NCBI RefSeq assembly: GCF_001680005.1
Contig: NC_033567.1
Coordinates: 1,178,001-1,242,000, forward strand
Direction: 5' to 3'
DNA length: 64,000 bases
Source: Plasmodium coatneyi
Taxonomy: Eukaryota > Apicomplexa > Aconoidasida > Haemosporida > Plasmodiidae
Under the pieces are notes generated by a model. That model did not search any database and was not told the origin of the DNA. It saw only the letters and a program-made list of their open reading frames with translations. A program made the position numbers and the translations under genes. Below, one piece after another: positions 52,620 through 63,773 of this stretch. Positions within the stretch are counted from its first letter, which is position 1; the number at the start of each line of letters is the position of its first letter.

Positions 52620-55574
52620 ATGGACACCCCACCTGACGTCGAATCAGCCTTTCTAATTTACAATTTTGAAACGAGTCCAATTCGAAATGCTGAAAAATCA
52701 AGCATCATAAAGCAATTTAACAAAAAAATTAGGAGACATGAAAAGGTCCTACTAAACAGCCACTACAAACATGTGAATAATTTTTCCTACTCTACAGACA
52801 TATTTCACAATTTTTATAAAATAACAGAATACTATCTTTTAAAATATGTTAACAGTATCATTATCGATTCTACCCTATTTTTTAAGTGCGTTCACCAGGT
52901 AAAAAGTGGCTCCTCTGGTTTGGCCCAAAATGATGAAGACAGGTTACAAAAGGGTCATTGCCCAAGTGAGGAACCTGAGGAGGGGAACAAACTGGTGGGA
53001 AATTTGAAAACCAACAGTGACGTGCCAGCCGACTTTACCTTTGATTGTGTAATTCTGCGCAACTTTGTAGAAAATTTCAAACGGGTGAACAGTTCAAGTG
53101 TGCGAATTTCCAAGCCGGGTGGAAAGGAAAACAAAAAAGGAAAGTCGCAAAAGGAAGACATTAGTGAAGATGAAAACGGGGGAAGTACCACCAACAATGC
53201 AGAAGCCAACCCTAGAGGAGGCACAGAGGACACTCAATATTGCCCATTTAGAAAGTCCTTCCTATACGAACTGTGCGAAGTGTACAGCCGCTTCCATAAC
53301 AAGAAAAACAGAATGATATGTATTACCAAAATTTTCCGCAAAATTGTTACCAGGAAGCAAATTAGACAATTCATATGCGAAAATGATAAGAGGAAAAAAA
53401 AAAATTACCTACGATTCTTTCTCAATTTATCTTTGGGTATTTTTATATACCTCTACATGCACAGGTACATCAAAAAGAACTACAGAAATGTAGAATTTTT
53501 TATATTTTTGAATACCCCCCAAAATTTTCAACACATATATGTCAACATGGTGCCCCACATGGGAAAGGAACAAATGTATAGCTTCGCCAAGTTCGTAAAA
53601 TCGCTAAACATCCGAATGTTTCGATACGTGTACATAACGTTCTTTGTGAACATATACAAGTACGTTAACTTAATATACAACGTCACGCTTTTGACGCTTT
53701 ATAACTATTTTAAATACTTAAATGAGGGCATGAAGAGGGAAAAGGAGTCACTCCCACTGGAAAGGGAAGAACAAATGGAGGAGGGAACATACCTGACGGG
53801 GGTCCAGCCGAACATATGCGCCAATGACACAACATTGGAAGGAAGCAACCGCAGCAGTGAAAAAAACTCACCGAATGAGGATAACCAAGCCAATTCGCTC
53901 AGAAAGAACATGCAAAACAACCAAAACGGGTTGAAAAGAGACGTAGACACAGAAAGCGCTGCACCAAATATACAGCAAAACTGTGAACGGGTGAATAGCT
54001 CAATCGGTGAAAAGTCCCCAAACGAACTGAATTACAAAAGGGAAACGGAAGATACATCAACTTGGAGTGGAAGACAACACTACAAACCAACCCCCCCTAA
54101 CTGCAGCGAAGAACATACCCACGAAATCATCCTCAGCTGTTACGTTTACCTTTTCATATTCTACCACTACATAAGGGAAACCAGAAAAAGGATGAAATCA
54201 GAAATTCTGAGGATACAAAATGATGTTAAAAAAATGATTGCCTTATTTGTTAAAATATATGACATAAATAAAAAAGGCAATAATAATGAGAACGGGACCA
54301 TGGGTGAATACACCAAGGACGGGACAGACGATTTGCTTGGCAGTCTATCCAGCAGCGGGGACCCCACAAACCCTACTGCCAATCCTGTGCATTCCCTACA
54401 TTTTAACTTCATACAAATGAGCAAATGCTACAGAAGCTGCGTAAAAAGGAATTATGAACTCATCAAATCGGTTCACATGTTCCATTTATTATTAAAACAT
54501 TTTTACAAATACTTCCCCATTTTGAATGTAAAAAATGATAAGTGCATCATATACAATTATTCAAATAAGCATTTTATACATTACGCCAAAATGGTTGAGA
54601 AAAATGGATGCATCGAAAATATACTCTGTACCGAAGAAAAAAATAGACAGAAGGGAAGTGGAAACAACCCCCCTTTGGACGTCTTTAAAAATGTGAAGGA
54701 TTACGAGTTGGATTTTTTTTACTTCCACGAGAAGAACGACGAAGAGGAAATAATCAAAGATTTAGTGCAGAGCAGGGAAGAGGAAACTTTTGACCATTTA
54801 TTTCGGGCTGGTCAAGGGGACAAAGTTTCGTCTGCTGAATTTCCGCGAGTATCTGCGGAGGGGCATCCCGTAAGCGAGAGCGAAGGCATAAATGAGCAAA
54901 AAGATGAGGAAGACACACTGGGTGAAGACTCCCTGGAACCCTCGAAAGGCATTTTCTTAAATTGCGTTAACAATGGCCTGGATGGTCTTCTGCTCAGAGC
55001 TGGCGCAGAAATGGGGGGCACTCCGGGGAAAACGCAACGAGACGGATACGCTTCAATAGCGCACAACTCAGGCAGTGACAATATTTGCGATCCGCACTCT
55101 TCTCACAACGGTGCCAATTTTGCTACCCTAAGAAAGAGCCCCATACTGCAGCTTTTACAGAGTAATATAAAAATTTACCGCAAAATAGCTGCCGTGATGG
55201 AAACCTTCTCCAGCAGCACATTCGAAGGAACAATAAAAAATTGCCTAGATGACTTGAACAGATATAATGAAAACGCCCTGAAAATCTACGACGATAACAT
55301 TTTCGACATGCAACACAAAATTGAAAGAGAGTCCACCCTGGAGAGTGAAGAGTCAAGAAGAAACAAAAAGCTATTACAAGTGAAAATCTTTTTGGACTAT
55401 GAAAAACTGTATACGAAAAAAACGGTTGAGACGCAAACACCTGTTTCTTTTTTTAGAAAAGAAAAGGTCATTCAAATTCCAAAGGATGAAGGAGTTTCCA
55501 CAACATCGGAACAGTACATACAGGCGAAAAGGGTGGAGAATCCTATTTTTTATTTGAAAGATATATACGATTAA
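52620..55574 (+). CDS. Conserved-looking protein of unknown function (984 residues)
   Basis: A single exon opens with MDTPPDVES after an A-rich leader (AACAAAAAAATGG). Folded, hydrophobic or aromatic-rich segments (about 1-95, 205-365, 495-530, 600-670, 830-915) alternate with Asn/Glu/Ser-rich inserts (about 97-195, 370-495, 540-590, 720-830). Hydrophobic patches near 262-285, 332-363 and 501-520 are tyrosine- and lysine-rich and could be buried helices rather than membrane spans. The last 150 residues look like a coiled coil followed by a tail with VETQTP (around residue 935), which resembles a dynein light chain LC8 recognition motif. I recognise no family. Base composition matches neighbouring genes. 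Confidence 0.85.
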   Translation: MDTPPDVESAFLIYNFETSPIRNAEKSSIIKQFNKKIRRHEKVLLNSHYKHVNNFSYSTDIFHNFYKITEYYLLKYVNSIIIDSTLFFKCVHQVKSGSSGLAQNDEDRLQKGHCPSEEPEEGNKLVGNLKTNSDVPADFTFDCVILRNFVENFKRVNSSSVRISKPGGKENKKGKSQKEDISEDENGGSTTNNAEANPRGGTEDTQYCPFRKSFLYELCEVYSRFHNKKNRMICITKIFRKIVTRKQIRQFICENDKRKKKNYLRFFLNLSLGIFIYLYMHRYIKKNYRNVEFFIFLNTPQNFQHIYVNMVPHMGKEQMYSFAKFVKSLNIRMFRYVYITFFVNIYKYVNLIYNVTLLTLYNYFKYLNEGMKREKESLPLEREEQMEEGTYLTGVQPNICANDTTLEGSNRSSEKNSPNEDNQANSLRKNMQNNQNGLKRDVDTESAAPNIQQNCERVNSSIGEKSPNELNYKRETEDTSTWSGRQHYKPTPPNCSEEHTHEIILSCYVYLFIFYHYIRETRKRMKSEILRIQNDVKKMIALFVKIYDINKKGNNNENGTMGEYTKDGTDDLLGSLSSSGDPTNPTANPVHSLHFNFIQMSKCYRSCVKRNYELIKSVHMFHLLLKHFYKYFPILNVKNDKCIIYNYSNKHFIHYAKMVEKNGCIENILCTEEKNRQKGSGNNPPLDVFKNVKDYELDFFYFHEKNDEEEIIKDLVQSREEETFDHLFRAGQGDKVSSAEFPRVSAEGHPVSESEGINEQKDEEDTLGEDSLEPSKGIFLNCVNNGLDGLLLRAGAEMGGTPGKTQRDGYASIAHNSGSDNICDPHSSHNGANFATLRKSPILQLLQSNIKIYRKIAAVMETFSSSTFEGTIKNCLDDLNRYNENALKIYDDNIFDMQHKIERESTLESEESRRNKKLLQVKIFLDYEKLYTKKTVETQTPVSFFRKEKVIQIPKDEGVSTTSEQYIQAKRVENPIFYLKDIYD

Positions 55575-56200
55575 ATTGGGTTCCCGTCCAATAGTGCCTA
55601 AGCGGAGGGGGGAAGATATTCAACCCCTCTCCACGGACAATCCGACTATTATCACATTAACAATGAAAGCATTATATAACTTCGCGCTTATTCTATGCGC
55701 ACATTTTACTGTTCGCTTCTGTGCGACGGTGAAATAACTTCTTCCGCGTCATAGGAAGTAAGCATTTGACCCCATGCAGCATGTACATCTGTAAGTACTC
55801 TTCAGATAATCTTTTTTTTCCTTTTACATCTTATACCTGTGCCAGTTTGCATTATTTCACGCGCCCCCTTCTCATCAATTATTTGTGTGAGCCATACGCG
55901 AATTATTTTTCCACCCATTTGTAATATTACATATATTTTGTGTCATATTCCTACATTCAAATATATACACAAATATGTAAAAAAGGGAAATATTCTCCAA
56001 TTTTTTTTCCTCCTGTATGCATCCTCCGATGATTATATAAGGGACACATTTTTCCCCTCCATTTCGTATCCCCATTATTTTTTTATTACACCCCTGTTGT
56101 AATTTCCGCAAAAACATGGATTCACGTACAGGCGTGGAAAGAAAAGAAACCTCAGTTGTGGAAGCATGACGCAAATGACAAAACTGTTCTCTCGCTTAAA
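55575..56200. other. Intergenic region before the mitochondrial uS5 gene
   Basis: About 630 nt between two + strand genes, T-rich in its 3' half. The coding frame of the next gene stays open upstream to 56156 but has no ATG before 56201. No separate gene is seen. Confidence 0.5.
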
Positions 56201-58908
56201 ATGCTGAAAAACGTTTTTGCGAAAGGAGAATGCTGCAAGAGGTTTCTACGACTGAACGAGCGGCATATTCATAACAGCCACTTGAACAAATCGCTCAAAA
56301 ACAGATATAACGAAAAGGTGAGAGATAAATACCTGGATAACATTTACAACAATGAAATTAACGTTAGCACGATTAGTAAAAACATAAAAAATAAGAAAAT
56401 TGACTATTTGAGACAGCTGATTTATGATGAGGCCGAAGGTGATGAGTATCTGCTGGATGAGACAATTTTAGAGGAAGTGAAAAGGAAAAAGGGGAAAGGC
56501 ATCACACATGGCAGGAACAGCACCAACATGAATAGCAGTAGCGGGGGGGGTGAAGTGGGTGTGCACGTCCCGCCAGAGCAGGGCAAGGCAGAAATGAGCG
56601 AATCCAAATACAAGCAGGCGATAAGAATGTATAATTTGTTAAAGTTAACGGACAAAGCCAATATTTTCGATGAGGATGTTTTTATGAACATAGATAGCAA
56701 AATTAATCACGACGTTTACCAGTTTGCCCAAAAAAATATTCTACACGATGGTGAAAATGAAGTGGAAGGTTCGGCAACCAGTAAGAGAAGCAACTATATA
56801 GATGGTAGAATGGTGGACAATGAGAGCAGAAATTTGTCCTCCACCCAATGCATTGAAAATCAGGTAGACACCTCACCGGATGGCGAACCGGCCTGTCAGG
56901 CCAATGTGGATGATAGCAATTTTATGAGTATTACCAAAATGAACCTCCCCATATTCAACCCATCTAGCTTTTGTCTAGCCATAGAAAGTTTAACGAACCA
57001 TATATGTGACGATTTAATTTACTTATTTGGGGACTTCATGGAAGAAAAGAAACTACCTAAAAAAGACGAAAATGATAGACTATACAAATTTATGAACTAT
57101 TTATGTGAGTTCTTTTCCCTAGAGAAGAGAGAAACTGATGTAGATAGATGGATGGACGAGGTGTACGAGAAAATAAAACCTAAATTGCCATCCGCCTTTC
57201 GCAGTATGAAGAATGAGTATGTCCAAAAATGGATCAAAGAACACATAAAACGAGTCCTAGCAAATGAAAAACGAAACAATCAAATGCTATATAAAGAAAA
57301 ATATTACAATTTGGGTAACGATTTTGCTTATGATAACTTACCCATGAAGGAAAACAGCGGGGAGGATCCTAAAGAAGAATTTTCCACCGAAAGATTAACT
57401 TACTATTTTAAAAGTATTGTTGAATTTTTCCTGGAGAAAAAAGTGGACTCCAATTTGGAAGAACAATTAAATATGATGTTTTTAAACTTAAAAAAAATCG
57501 GACTGGATAACTGGCTCAAAATGGACGTAAAAGATTTTGAAAAATATCTCCTCAGAAATAACAACACCAATTTTCTGCAAATAACAGAAAATGACAAGTA
57601 CGTTTCGTACCTAATGTTAAAATGTGCAAGTCGGAACATTACGGATTTTTTTTTTTACGAAGAATTTTCTCCTTTTCATCTTTTTAATGAAAAACCAAAA
57701 TTTTCCATTGAGGAAAAGATAAACACTTTGCAGCAGAATAAACACATACCAGATGATGAGTTAAAAAAAATGATATTCTCAAACGAGTCTGCTGTAACGA
57801 TTCTAAGTAAAGAGGACTGTGGCGATGCTCATCACGACATGGACATTGATCTGTTTCTTGAAAAGGAAAAAAAGTACAATATGAACAGATCCTTAATCAC
57901 CTACTCTTTTGATGAAAGCACTGATTCGTACAGTTACAAGTATAAGCAAATTCCAAACACTATTTACGACCATAATACGAATAAGTATATAAGGGAAAAG
58001 GAAACCATTGACCCTATGCTTAAACTGAACGAAATGAGGTCCTCCATTTTGGAAGTTAAACGAATGATGAGCATGACAAAAGGTTCGCACACTTTTGCGT
58101 GAGATGTGCATTTATATTGCACCGCATTTGTCCTTTTTTTTTTTTCATTTTGTTGAAAAAAAGTTGTCATCATCAACGAAACGGTGTTACATATTTCCTC
58201 CTCCATTTTTTACCCCTCGCAGATGGACGCGTGTATTACATAAGAATCATCATCGTGATAGGGAACGGCAAGGGCGTATACGGCTACGGTGTGGGTTTCG
58301 GAAAAAACATTAAGGAAGCGAGAAACAGCGCCCTCCTAAATTCGATTAGTAACCTAGATTTTATAGACTACAATTATAAGAACTGCGTTTTAAATTTTCC
58401 AGTCAGTGGACAAGAATATTCTTCCCATGTTAAAATAATTCCCAGACCACTAGGCAGAGGATTGAAAATCAACAGGAAGTACCTCCCCTTAGGCTACATA
58501 CTTGGGTTAGACAATGTAAAGATTTCCTTCAGTGGCAGTAACAAATGGATGAGTAGAATTAAAGCACTGAAAAGATGCCTTAACAAAATTGTGTCTATTA
58601 AAACGCTATGCAAAATGACGGGGAAAAAATACGTATGCCATTTTGCACCGCATTATTGTACGAGCCACTGGCCAGATTATTGGTTCAAGAACGTTTTAAA
58701 AGAGTACAAATATAAAATTCAAAGGATACAGAAAAAAAGAGCCATGGTGTGCAGAAAGAATTTCAGATCCAACATTTCCAAAATACCTGAGGAGGTCCGC
58801 CCCGATTTCACCCCCTACACGTGGAAGACGCCCATACAGAAGCATGTCGAGTCGCAGAAGATGAAGAAGTACATCGATAACAACATCTACCATGTGAACG
58901 TCTTTTAA
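56201..58908 (+). CDS. Mitochondrial small-subunit ribosomal protein uS5m with long N-terminal extension
   Basis: Two exons give 855 residues: join(56201..58082, 58223..58908). They join in phase 1 and rebuild the KDGRVYYIR start of the S5 fold. I chose ATG 56201 (MLKNVFAKGECCKRFLR) because it begins a basic, acid-free stretch suited to mitochondrial import. Residues from about 627 carry the S5 signature: VIGNGKGVYGYGVGFGK, then IIPRPLGRGLKINRKYLPLG and a GSNKWMSRIKALKRCL helix. uS5 sits at the decoding side and mRNA entry of the small subunit. The first 600 residues are not ribosomal in any way I recognise; they are charged and helical, with a Gly/Ser-rich insert near 110-130. A C-terminal basic extension with a KPHY/WPDYW-like aromatic segment is also present. 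Apicoplast location is less likely, because no signal peptide is seen. Confidence 0.87.
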
Positions 58909-59569
58909 ATTGGAATGTACCTATGTGCATATACATATCTATACATTTATGCGTATACATTCACTCATGAGCATGCAAATTCTGCTGCGTTTGCACAGGC
59001 AGACGTCCAATTTTTTGAATGGGCAAATTTGGACAGCAGCTAAATGGAGCATCCCCTATCATACCCATGTGTGTGCAAACGCCGATATTATTTGTTTACC
59101 TCTTTATATCCTAATAGAAACCACCACTTACCATTCGAATTTGCTAACACCGTACCAATTTTTTCCCCTCCCACTTGTATTTCCCCAACATTATCCACCA
59201 ATTATGCTGCTAAATTACTTTTTTCTAATTTTTTTTTAATTTACTTTTTTGATCATGTTTATAAACAAAAAAAAAAAAAAAAAAAAAAAATAAAATAAAA
59301 TAAATGAGTAAAATAAAAAATGCGAACATCGGGATACGCACACGTGCGTAAATGAATGTTCCGAGTTCGTGTTGGGACACCTCCTTTTTTGCTTTTTATT
59401 ACAAATTAAAACATTTTTACAATGTGATAAAATGAGGCAATGAATATTTACAACTTTTAATTCAAAATACAAACAACAAAGGAAAACAAAAAAAGGATCC
59501 TCGTTTGTTACGTTTATTTATTTATTTATATTTTTTTTTTTTTCCGTCTTTTTTGCTTTAATTAACATG
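58909..59569. other. Convergent intergenic region, uS5m to Ac45-like gene
   Basis: This spacer lies between two facing genes. It has an A-rich tract at about 59269-59290 and T runs near 59530. It presumably holds two 3' UTRs; no gene is seen. Confidence 0.5.
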
Positions 59570-61604
59570 TCAGTGTTCCTTATTTATTATTAACTGTTTA
59601 TCTTCGAATATTTTCGGAGTGCTAATATTCATTAAAACGTAAAATCCGATGTAGAGGAAAAAAAATATTAAGAAGATGACTATCAATTGGGATAGGATGC
59701 TCTGTAAAGAAAGGGGGGGGAGGGCAAGAAGAGGACCAATGAGAGACAGGGCCAGGCAACAGGCGGCATTACACAAACAGACACTAGTGCGTACACTTAT
59801 ATATTTATATATATGGGTATATACAGATGGCACTATTTTTCTCGGTTCACACTTACCGGGCTCGTATGGAAAACATTTTTATTTTGCTTTGCATCTTCTG
59901 GGTTGTCAAAAATGTCGGTTTCCTGGCAGGTTATAATGTAGCTTATATATTTTGGGTGCTTCTGGTAAATGAGCGGTATTATATCTGTACAGAAAAGGGG
60001 AGAATCGGTCAGCGCACAATAATTATCGTCACATTGAAATGGGTAACCATAACTATACACATATATATATAAATATATACGTATGCTTCTTCCCAGGAGG
60101 CGCACATTTCTGTAGCAAGCATTGCTGCTTGTTCAAATTTGTTACCTGGTTGTCCGTTAACTGTGTACACGTATATGGAAAAATTATTCGTCTACAGGGG
60201 GGAAGTAAAAACGGGGGGTTACATACGCAAAAATGAATGGACTATCCGGAATCCTCCATCTTGAAAAGCGTCCCCTCTTTAAAGGTTTCAATTTATCCTC
60301 ATTTTTTTCTTTTGCATGATCCGGAAAATTCACACACGTAATAAATTTACGTGGACGCGTTTAATATATCCCCTCATATGTTATCATTTCTTCGTTAAAA
60401 GAAACGCCGTTGCAAGCACAACACCGTTGTGCACAGCAATGGGGGAATAAACCAGACGCACACGGTGGTCGCTTACTTCTTTCGATTTGGTATACTCCAC
60501 GGTTTCCACCTCGTCTGCAGAAAATAAATAAAAAAAATAAAATTAAATTATCTTCATTATCGTCATAGTGGCGCAATTTATCATGGCAATGTGCGGTCTT
60601 GCACCCCTTTTGGCGTGTTCCCCTGCGTACCTAAATATTTGAGATTCCTTCCCTTGATCAGGTCCTTAACGTATGCGCAGTTATCATTTATGACAACGTT
60701 GGATTTCTGTAAAACGAGCGTTAGAAGGAAATCATAAAATGAACTAACAGCACCCAGGAAAGTAAAACCACAAGAGGGTGACGCGTGCGTTAAAAAGGAA
60801 TATGCACATGTATGCGTTCATACATAAAAACGGGCCTAAAGGCGCAAGTTAGAAAATACACATTTCAGCCTATTACATTGTAAATATTTGCATATGTTGA
60901 TAATATGTCCACGTTCTTCGTCTGTACAGGTGGGAAAAAAATGTGATGATTAACTGCTAAAAAAATATTTTTTGTGTGTGGGACACATTTGGTTGTTCCT
61001 TACTTTTGTGTCTAGGAATATGTTAAAAACATTCTGAAATGGGGAAAAGGAAGGGAAGAAAAGCATGAAGGACGGAAATGTGTGTAAATGAACATATTAT
61101 ACCCACTATCCATATCGTATATATTACGTAGGTATGTGGAAGAGTGAATGTAATAGCTCATTATAGTTTTTTCCTACATCGGACAGGTTTAAAACGGTCT
61201 CCTTGTCAAAGCCTTGGATAGCTTCATTAGAGCTGTGAAGAGGGTAGGGTAAGAGCAATTAGACACACAAATGGCTATGCTGGTTCTTACGTATATGTAT
61301 TTACGCTGGTACGGCGTGAGGGAACACTCCTATTTGCCCAATTATGTGAATAATGGATGAGCAAACTACGTGCATATGAATGTGCCCCCGTCGACGGCGC
61401 CCCTTTGGTGTACTAATGAAGGGCATTCAAAATGTCCCTCATCATTACAAAGGTGTAAGAAGCGCTTTCGCTTCGATTTGTTTTCGCCTTTTTTTTTCTC
61501 TTTTTCGCTGTCACGCTTGCTTACTCCACAATTATAACATCACACTGGACATAATGTAGCAAGAAGCACAAGAGGGATAAAAGAACAAAAAAAAGTCTAC
61601 GCAT
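59570..61604 (-). CDS. Type I membrane protein, V-ATPase accessory subunit Ac45/Voa1-like
   Basis: Eight small exons, none long enough to stand out alone, give 194 residues: complement(join(59570..59701, 59857..59984, 60146..60191, 60477..60514, 60631..60706, 61004..61033, 61178..61232, 61525..61604)). Every junction is GT..AG and all phases agree. The protein starts with a clear signal peptide (MRRLFFVLLSLLCFLLHYVQC). A luminal region of about 125 residues has only two or three cysteines and motifs such as VIINDNCAYV and IYVYTVNGQPDIIPL. Near the C-terminus is one membrane helix (QLIVIFLIFFFLYIGFYVL) and a short cytosolic tail (MNISTPKIFEDKQL). This helix-plus-tail recalls animal ATP6AP1/Ac45 and fungal Voa1, where LHML.S..T.DRFDD follows the helix. 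Those proteins help assemble the V-ATPase V0 sector in the ER. Gene structure is strong; the family call is tentative. Confidence 0.85.
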
Positions 61605-62661
61605 TTTTTACGAATTTGAAATATATAAACCTATCGAGCGTTTATGGAAAAAGTCGTTGCTTTTATTCAAAAGGAGGACTTAATTTAAGAGTATCCAAGG
61701 GAACAACTCCAAAAAAAAAAAAAAAAAAACGTTTATCTGAGGTTTTTTTATGAGCGTTCCCAAGAATCATTCAGTACGAACATAATGCGCAAATTGGATA
61801 CGTTTTACGAGAAAACAAAGATCAAAAACCAAGCACATGCGTTTGTATAAATATGTATATATGTATTCACAGCGATAAGCTACTTGGAGTTTTTTTCCCT
61901 ACGATTTTATGCTATATGTTATGCGTTTTTTTTAATTTCCTTTTCCCTTATGCCTTTTCCTCGATCGGTTTTTGCTTTCACGTGAATGTATGAAGTATAT
62001 ATAAAACCCATGCGTGCGTAATATACATGAGCGCGCATATGTTCATGTGATAAATACGTGTATACGTTCTGTACCAATCCGTATGTTTATTTTTTCCCCA
62101 TTTCAATTCGCTTTGTGTGCGGTTAACATGCCAACAGAGCAATTGTTTTATAGCTTCCGAAATTGCGGGAGGAGCAAGAATTAAAACATGTTAACATCGC
62201 CTCACCATGTGGAAAAACACTTAAAAAAAATACATATTTTTTTAATGCTGTATGGTATATTTTATCAAAGTGTTTAAAAAAAAAAATGCAATTTTATTTT
62301 TTTCATCATTCTGCTGGAACGAGGAAATATGTTAAGAGGAATATTTTTATGACCAAAAAAAGAAAAAAATGTAACTTTTAAAAGAAGGGGAAAAAATTGT
62401 CATACGATTCATAACCATTGTGGTGTGGTTAAAAATGATGCCACCAAAGGGTTCATGTAACAGGTTAGGAAAATTACGCAATATAAAATGAAAAAGGGGA
62501 AACTTCAACTGTGAGGCGTAATTATGTCGTAAGGCAAGTATACCCACAATGTGTATATTTACGTAACTAAAAAATGGCTAATCTGCCTTGGCGATGTTAT
62601 AACTGAAAGAAAAAAAACACGCACAAGGGGATAACTTCCAAGGGACAGCCACATTATTCTT
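61605..62661. promoter_or_regulatory. Intergenic region, Ac45-like promoter and NELF-A-like 3' end
   Basis: About 1.06 kb between two - strand genes. It contains a 17-nt A run near 61712-61729 and AT-rich sequence. An open frame at 62163-62381 (+) is Lys/Phe-rich and not credible. It should hold the upstream gene's 3' UTR and the promoter of the Ac45-like gene. Confidence 0.5.
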
Positions 62662-63773
62662 TCAATTTTTGAACTCCTTTATTCCACGCTTAATGATCTG
62701 AAGGTAGAAAAAAAGGGAAAGTGAAATGTGGAAATTATGAAAATTGTGAAAAATGTACCACCGCATACTCAGCTACCTCACGTTGACGGGCACGCAAGGG
62801 GGGCGAACGGGTATACGAACAAACAAGCATGAACACAAACGGATGGATATACGCACGTGCAAATCACCACGCTAGGTTATTCTGTAGGGCTCTCAACAAA
62901 AGAGCCACCCCTTTTGGAGAGAAAAAGTAAGACACTATTGTGCAACTATGCTGAAACATGCACCACGTGCAAGGTGCCAAACGTTCGAAGTAGGCGCAGA
63001 CATGCTCTCCCCCCCGTATGTGAACAACATAACGAAGCCCCATCTCGCTGGGGCGTTCTCATAATTACCGATGAAAGAAGACAGTCAAAATTTTTTGCCG
63101 GCGTAAACATTTTGTACTCATCCAAATGTATAATGTTTTTGTTTTCCAAATTTTTTAACTCATTAACAGGATCGCACATGTGTATGTGCTCGAGTTCCTT
63201 CTTATTGTGAATGTAACGCGTCCTACGTTTCTTGCTATTATTTTCTTGGTCAATATAATTTAAAATTCTGTGCATGGTTTGGCTATCTATATCTTTAATA
63301 TCCATTATGCCTGTTTTGATAAATGGCTTTAAGATTCTGCTAAATTTTTTGACCCAACCGTTACCATCGATTTCACCATTTGCTGTAATTAATAACAGGT
63401 ACCGCTCGTTTTCTACCCTTAATTTATCAGGCAGATAAAAAAAACTCGTCAACACCCTAACCTTCAATGAACTGGACATATATAAAAATCGCTCAGATAT
63501 ATATTTAATTAATTTCTTGTTTAATAATTTTGATGCTTGGGAAGATGACCAGTTATTTTTTATACACTCCAAATACTTTATGTACTTGTCACTGATTTCA
63601 TTGCTTTCTTGTTCATTTGTTGCTTCCTTTTTAGTTGTCCCCCCCTGGGTGGCGTCGTCCTCCTTTTCGATCTCGCCAATCTTATCAGAGCATCCTTCTG
63701 CGGCAGTCTCTTTTGTCTGCCCCTCCGTCCTTTTACCCTCATCCATAGAAGTCATCGTATCGTCTTTTCTCAT
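62662..63773 (-). CDS. NELF-A-like protein (transcription elongation family)
   Basis: Two exons give 246 residues: complement(join(62662..62697, 63069..63773)). The donor GTAATT and an acceptor after a pyrimidine tract join in phase 0, and the last exon adds IIKRGIKEFKN. After an acidic Lys/Glu-rich N-terminus (about 1-65), the core (about 70-175) reads like the N-terminal domain of negative elongation factor A. It has SSSQASKLLNKKLIKYI, then LKVRVLTSFFYLP, then a DGNGWVKKFSRIL helix ending KTG. Human NELF-A has the same order: W.PPSIASLL, VKLKLLL..L.LP, D.DPWV...A.IL and F.DTG. In animals NELF pauses RNA polymerase II with DSIF. The rest of NELF-A (RNA-binding tail) is missing, and no NELF partner is in this window. 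The match is by eye, so another HDAg-like protein is possible. Confidence 0.72.
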
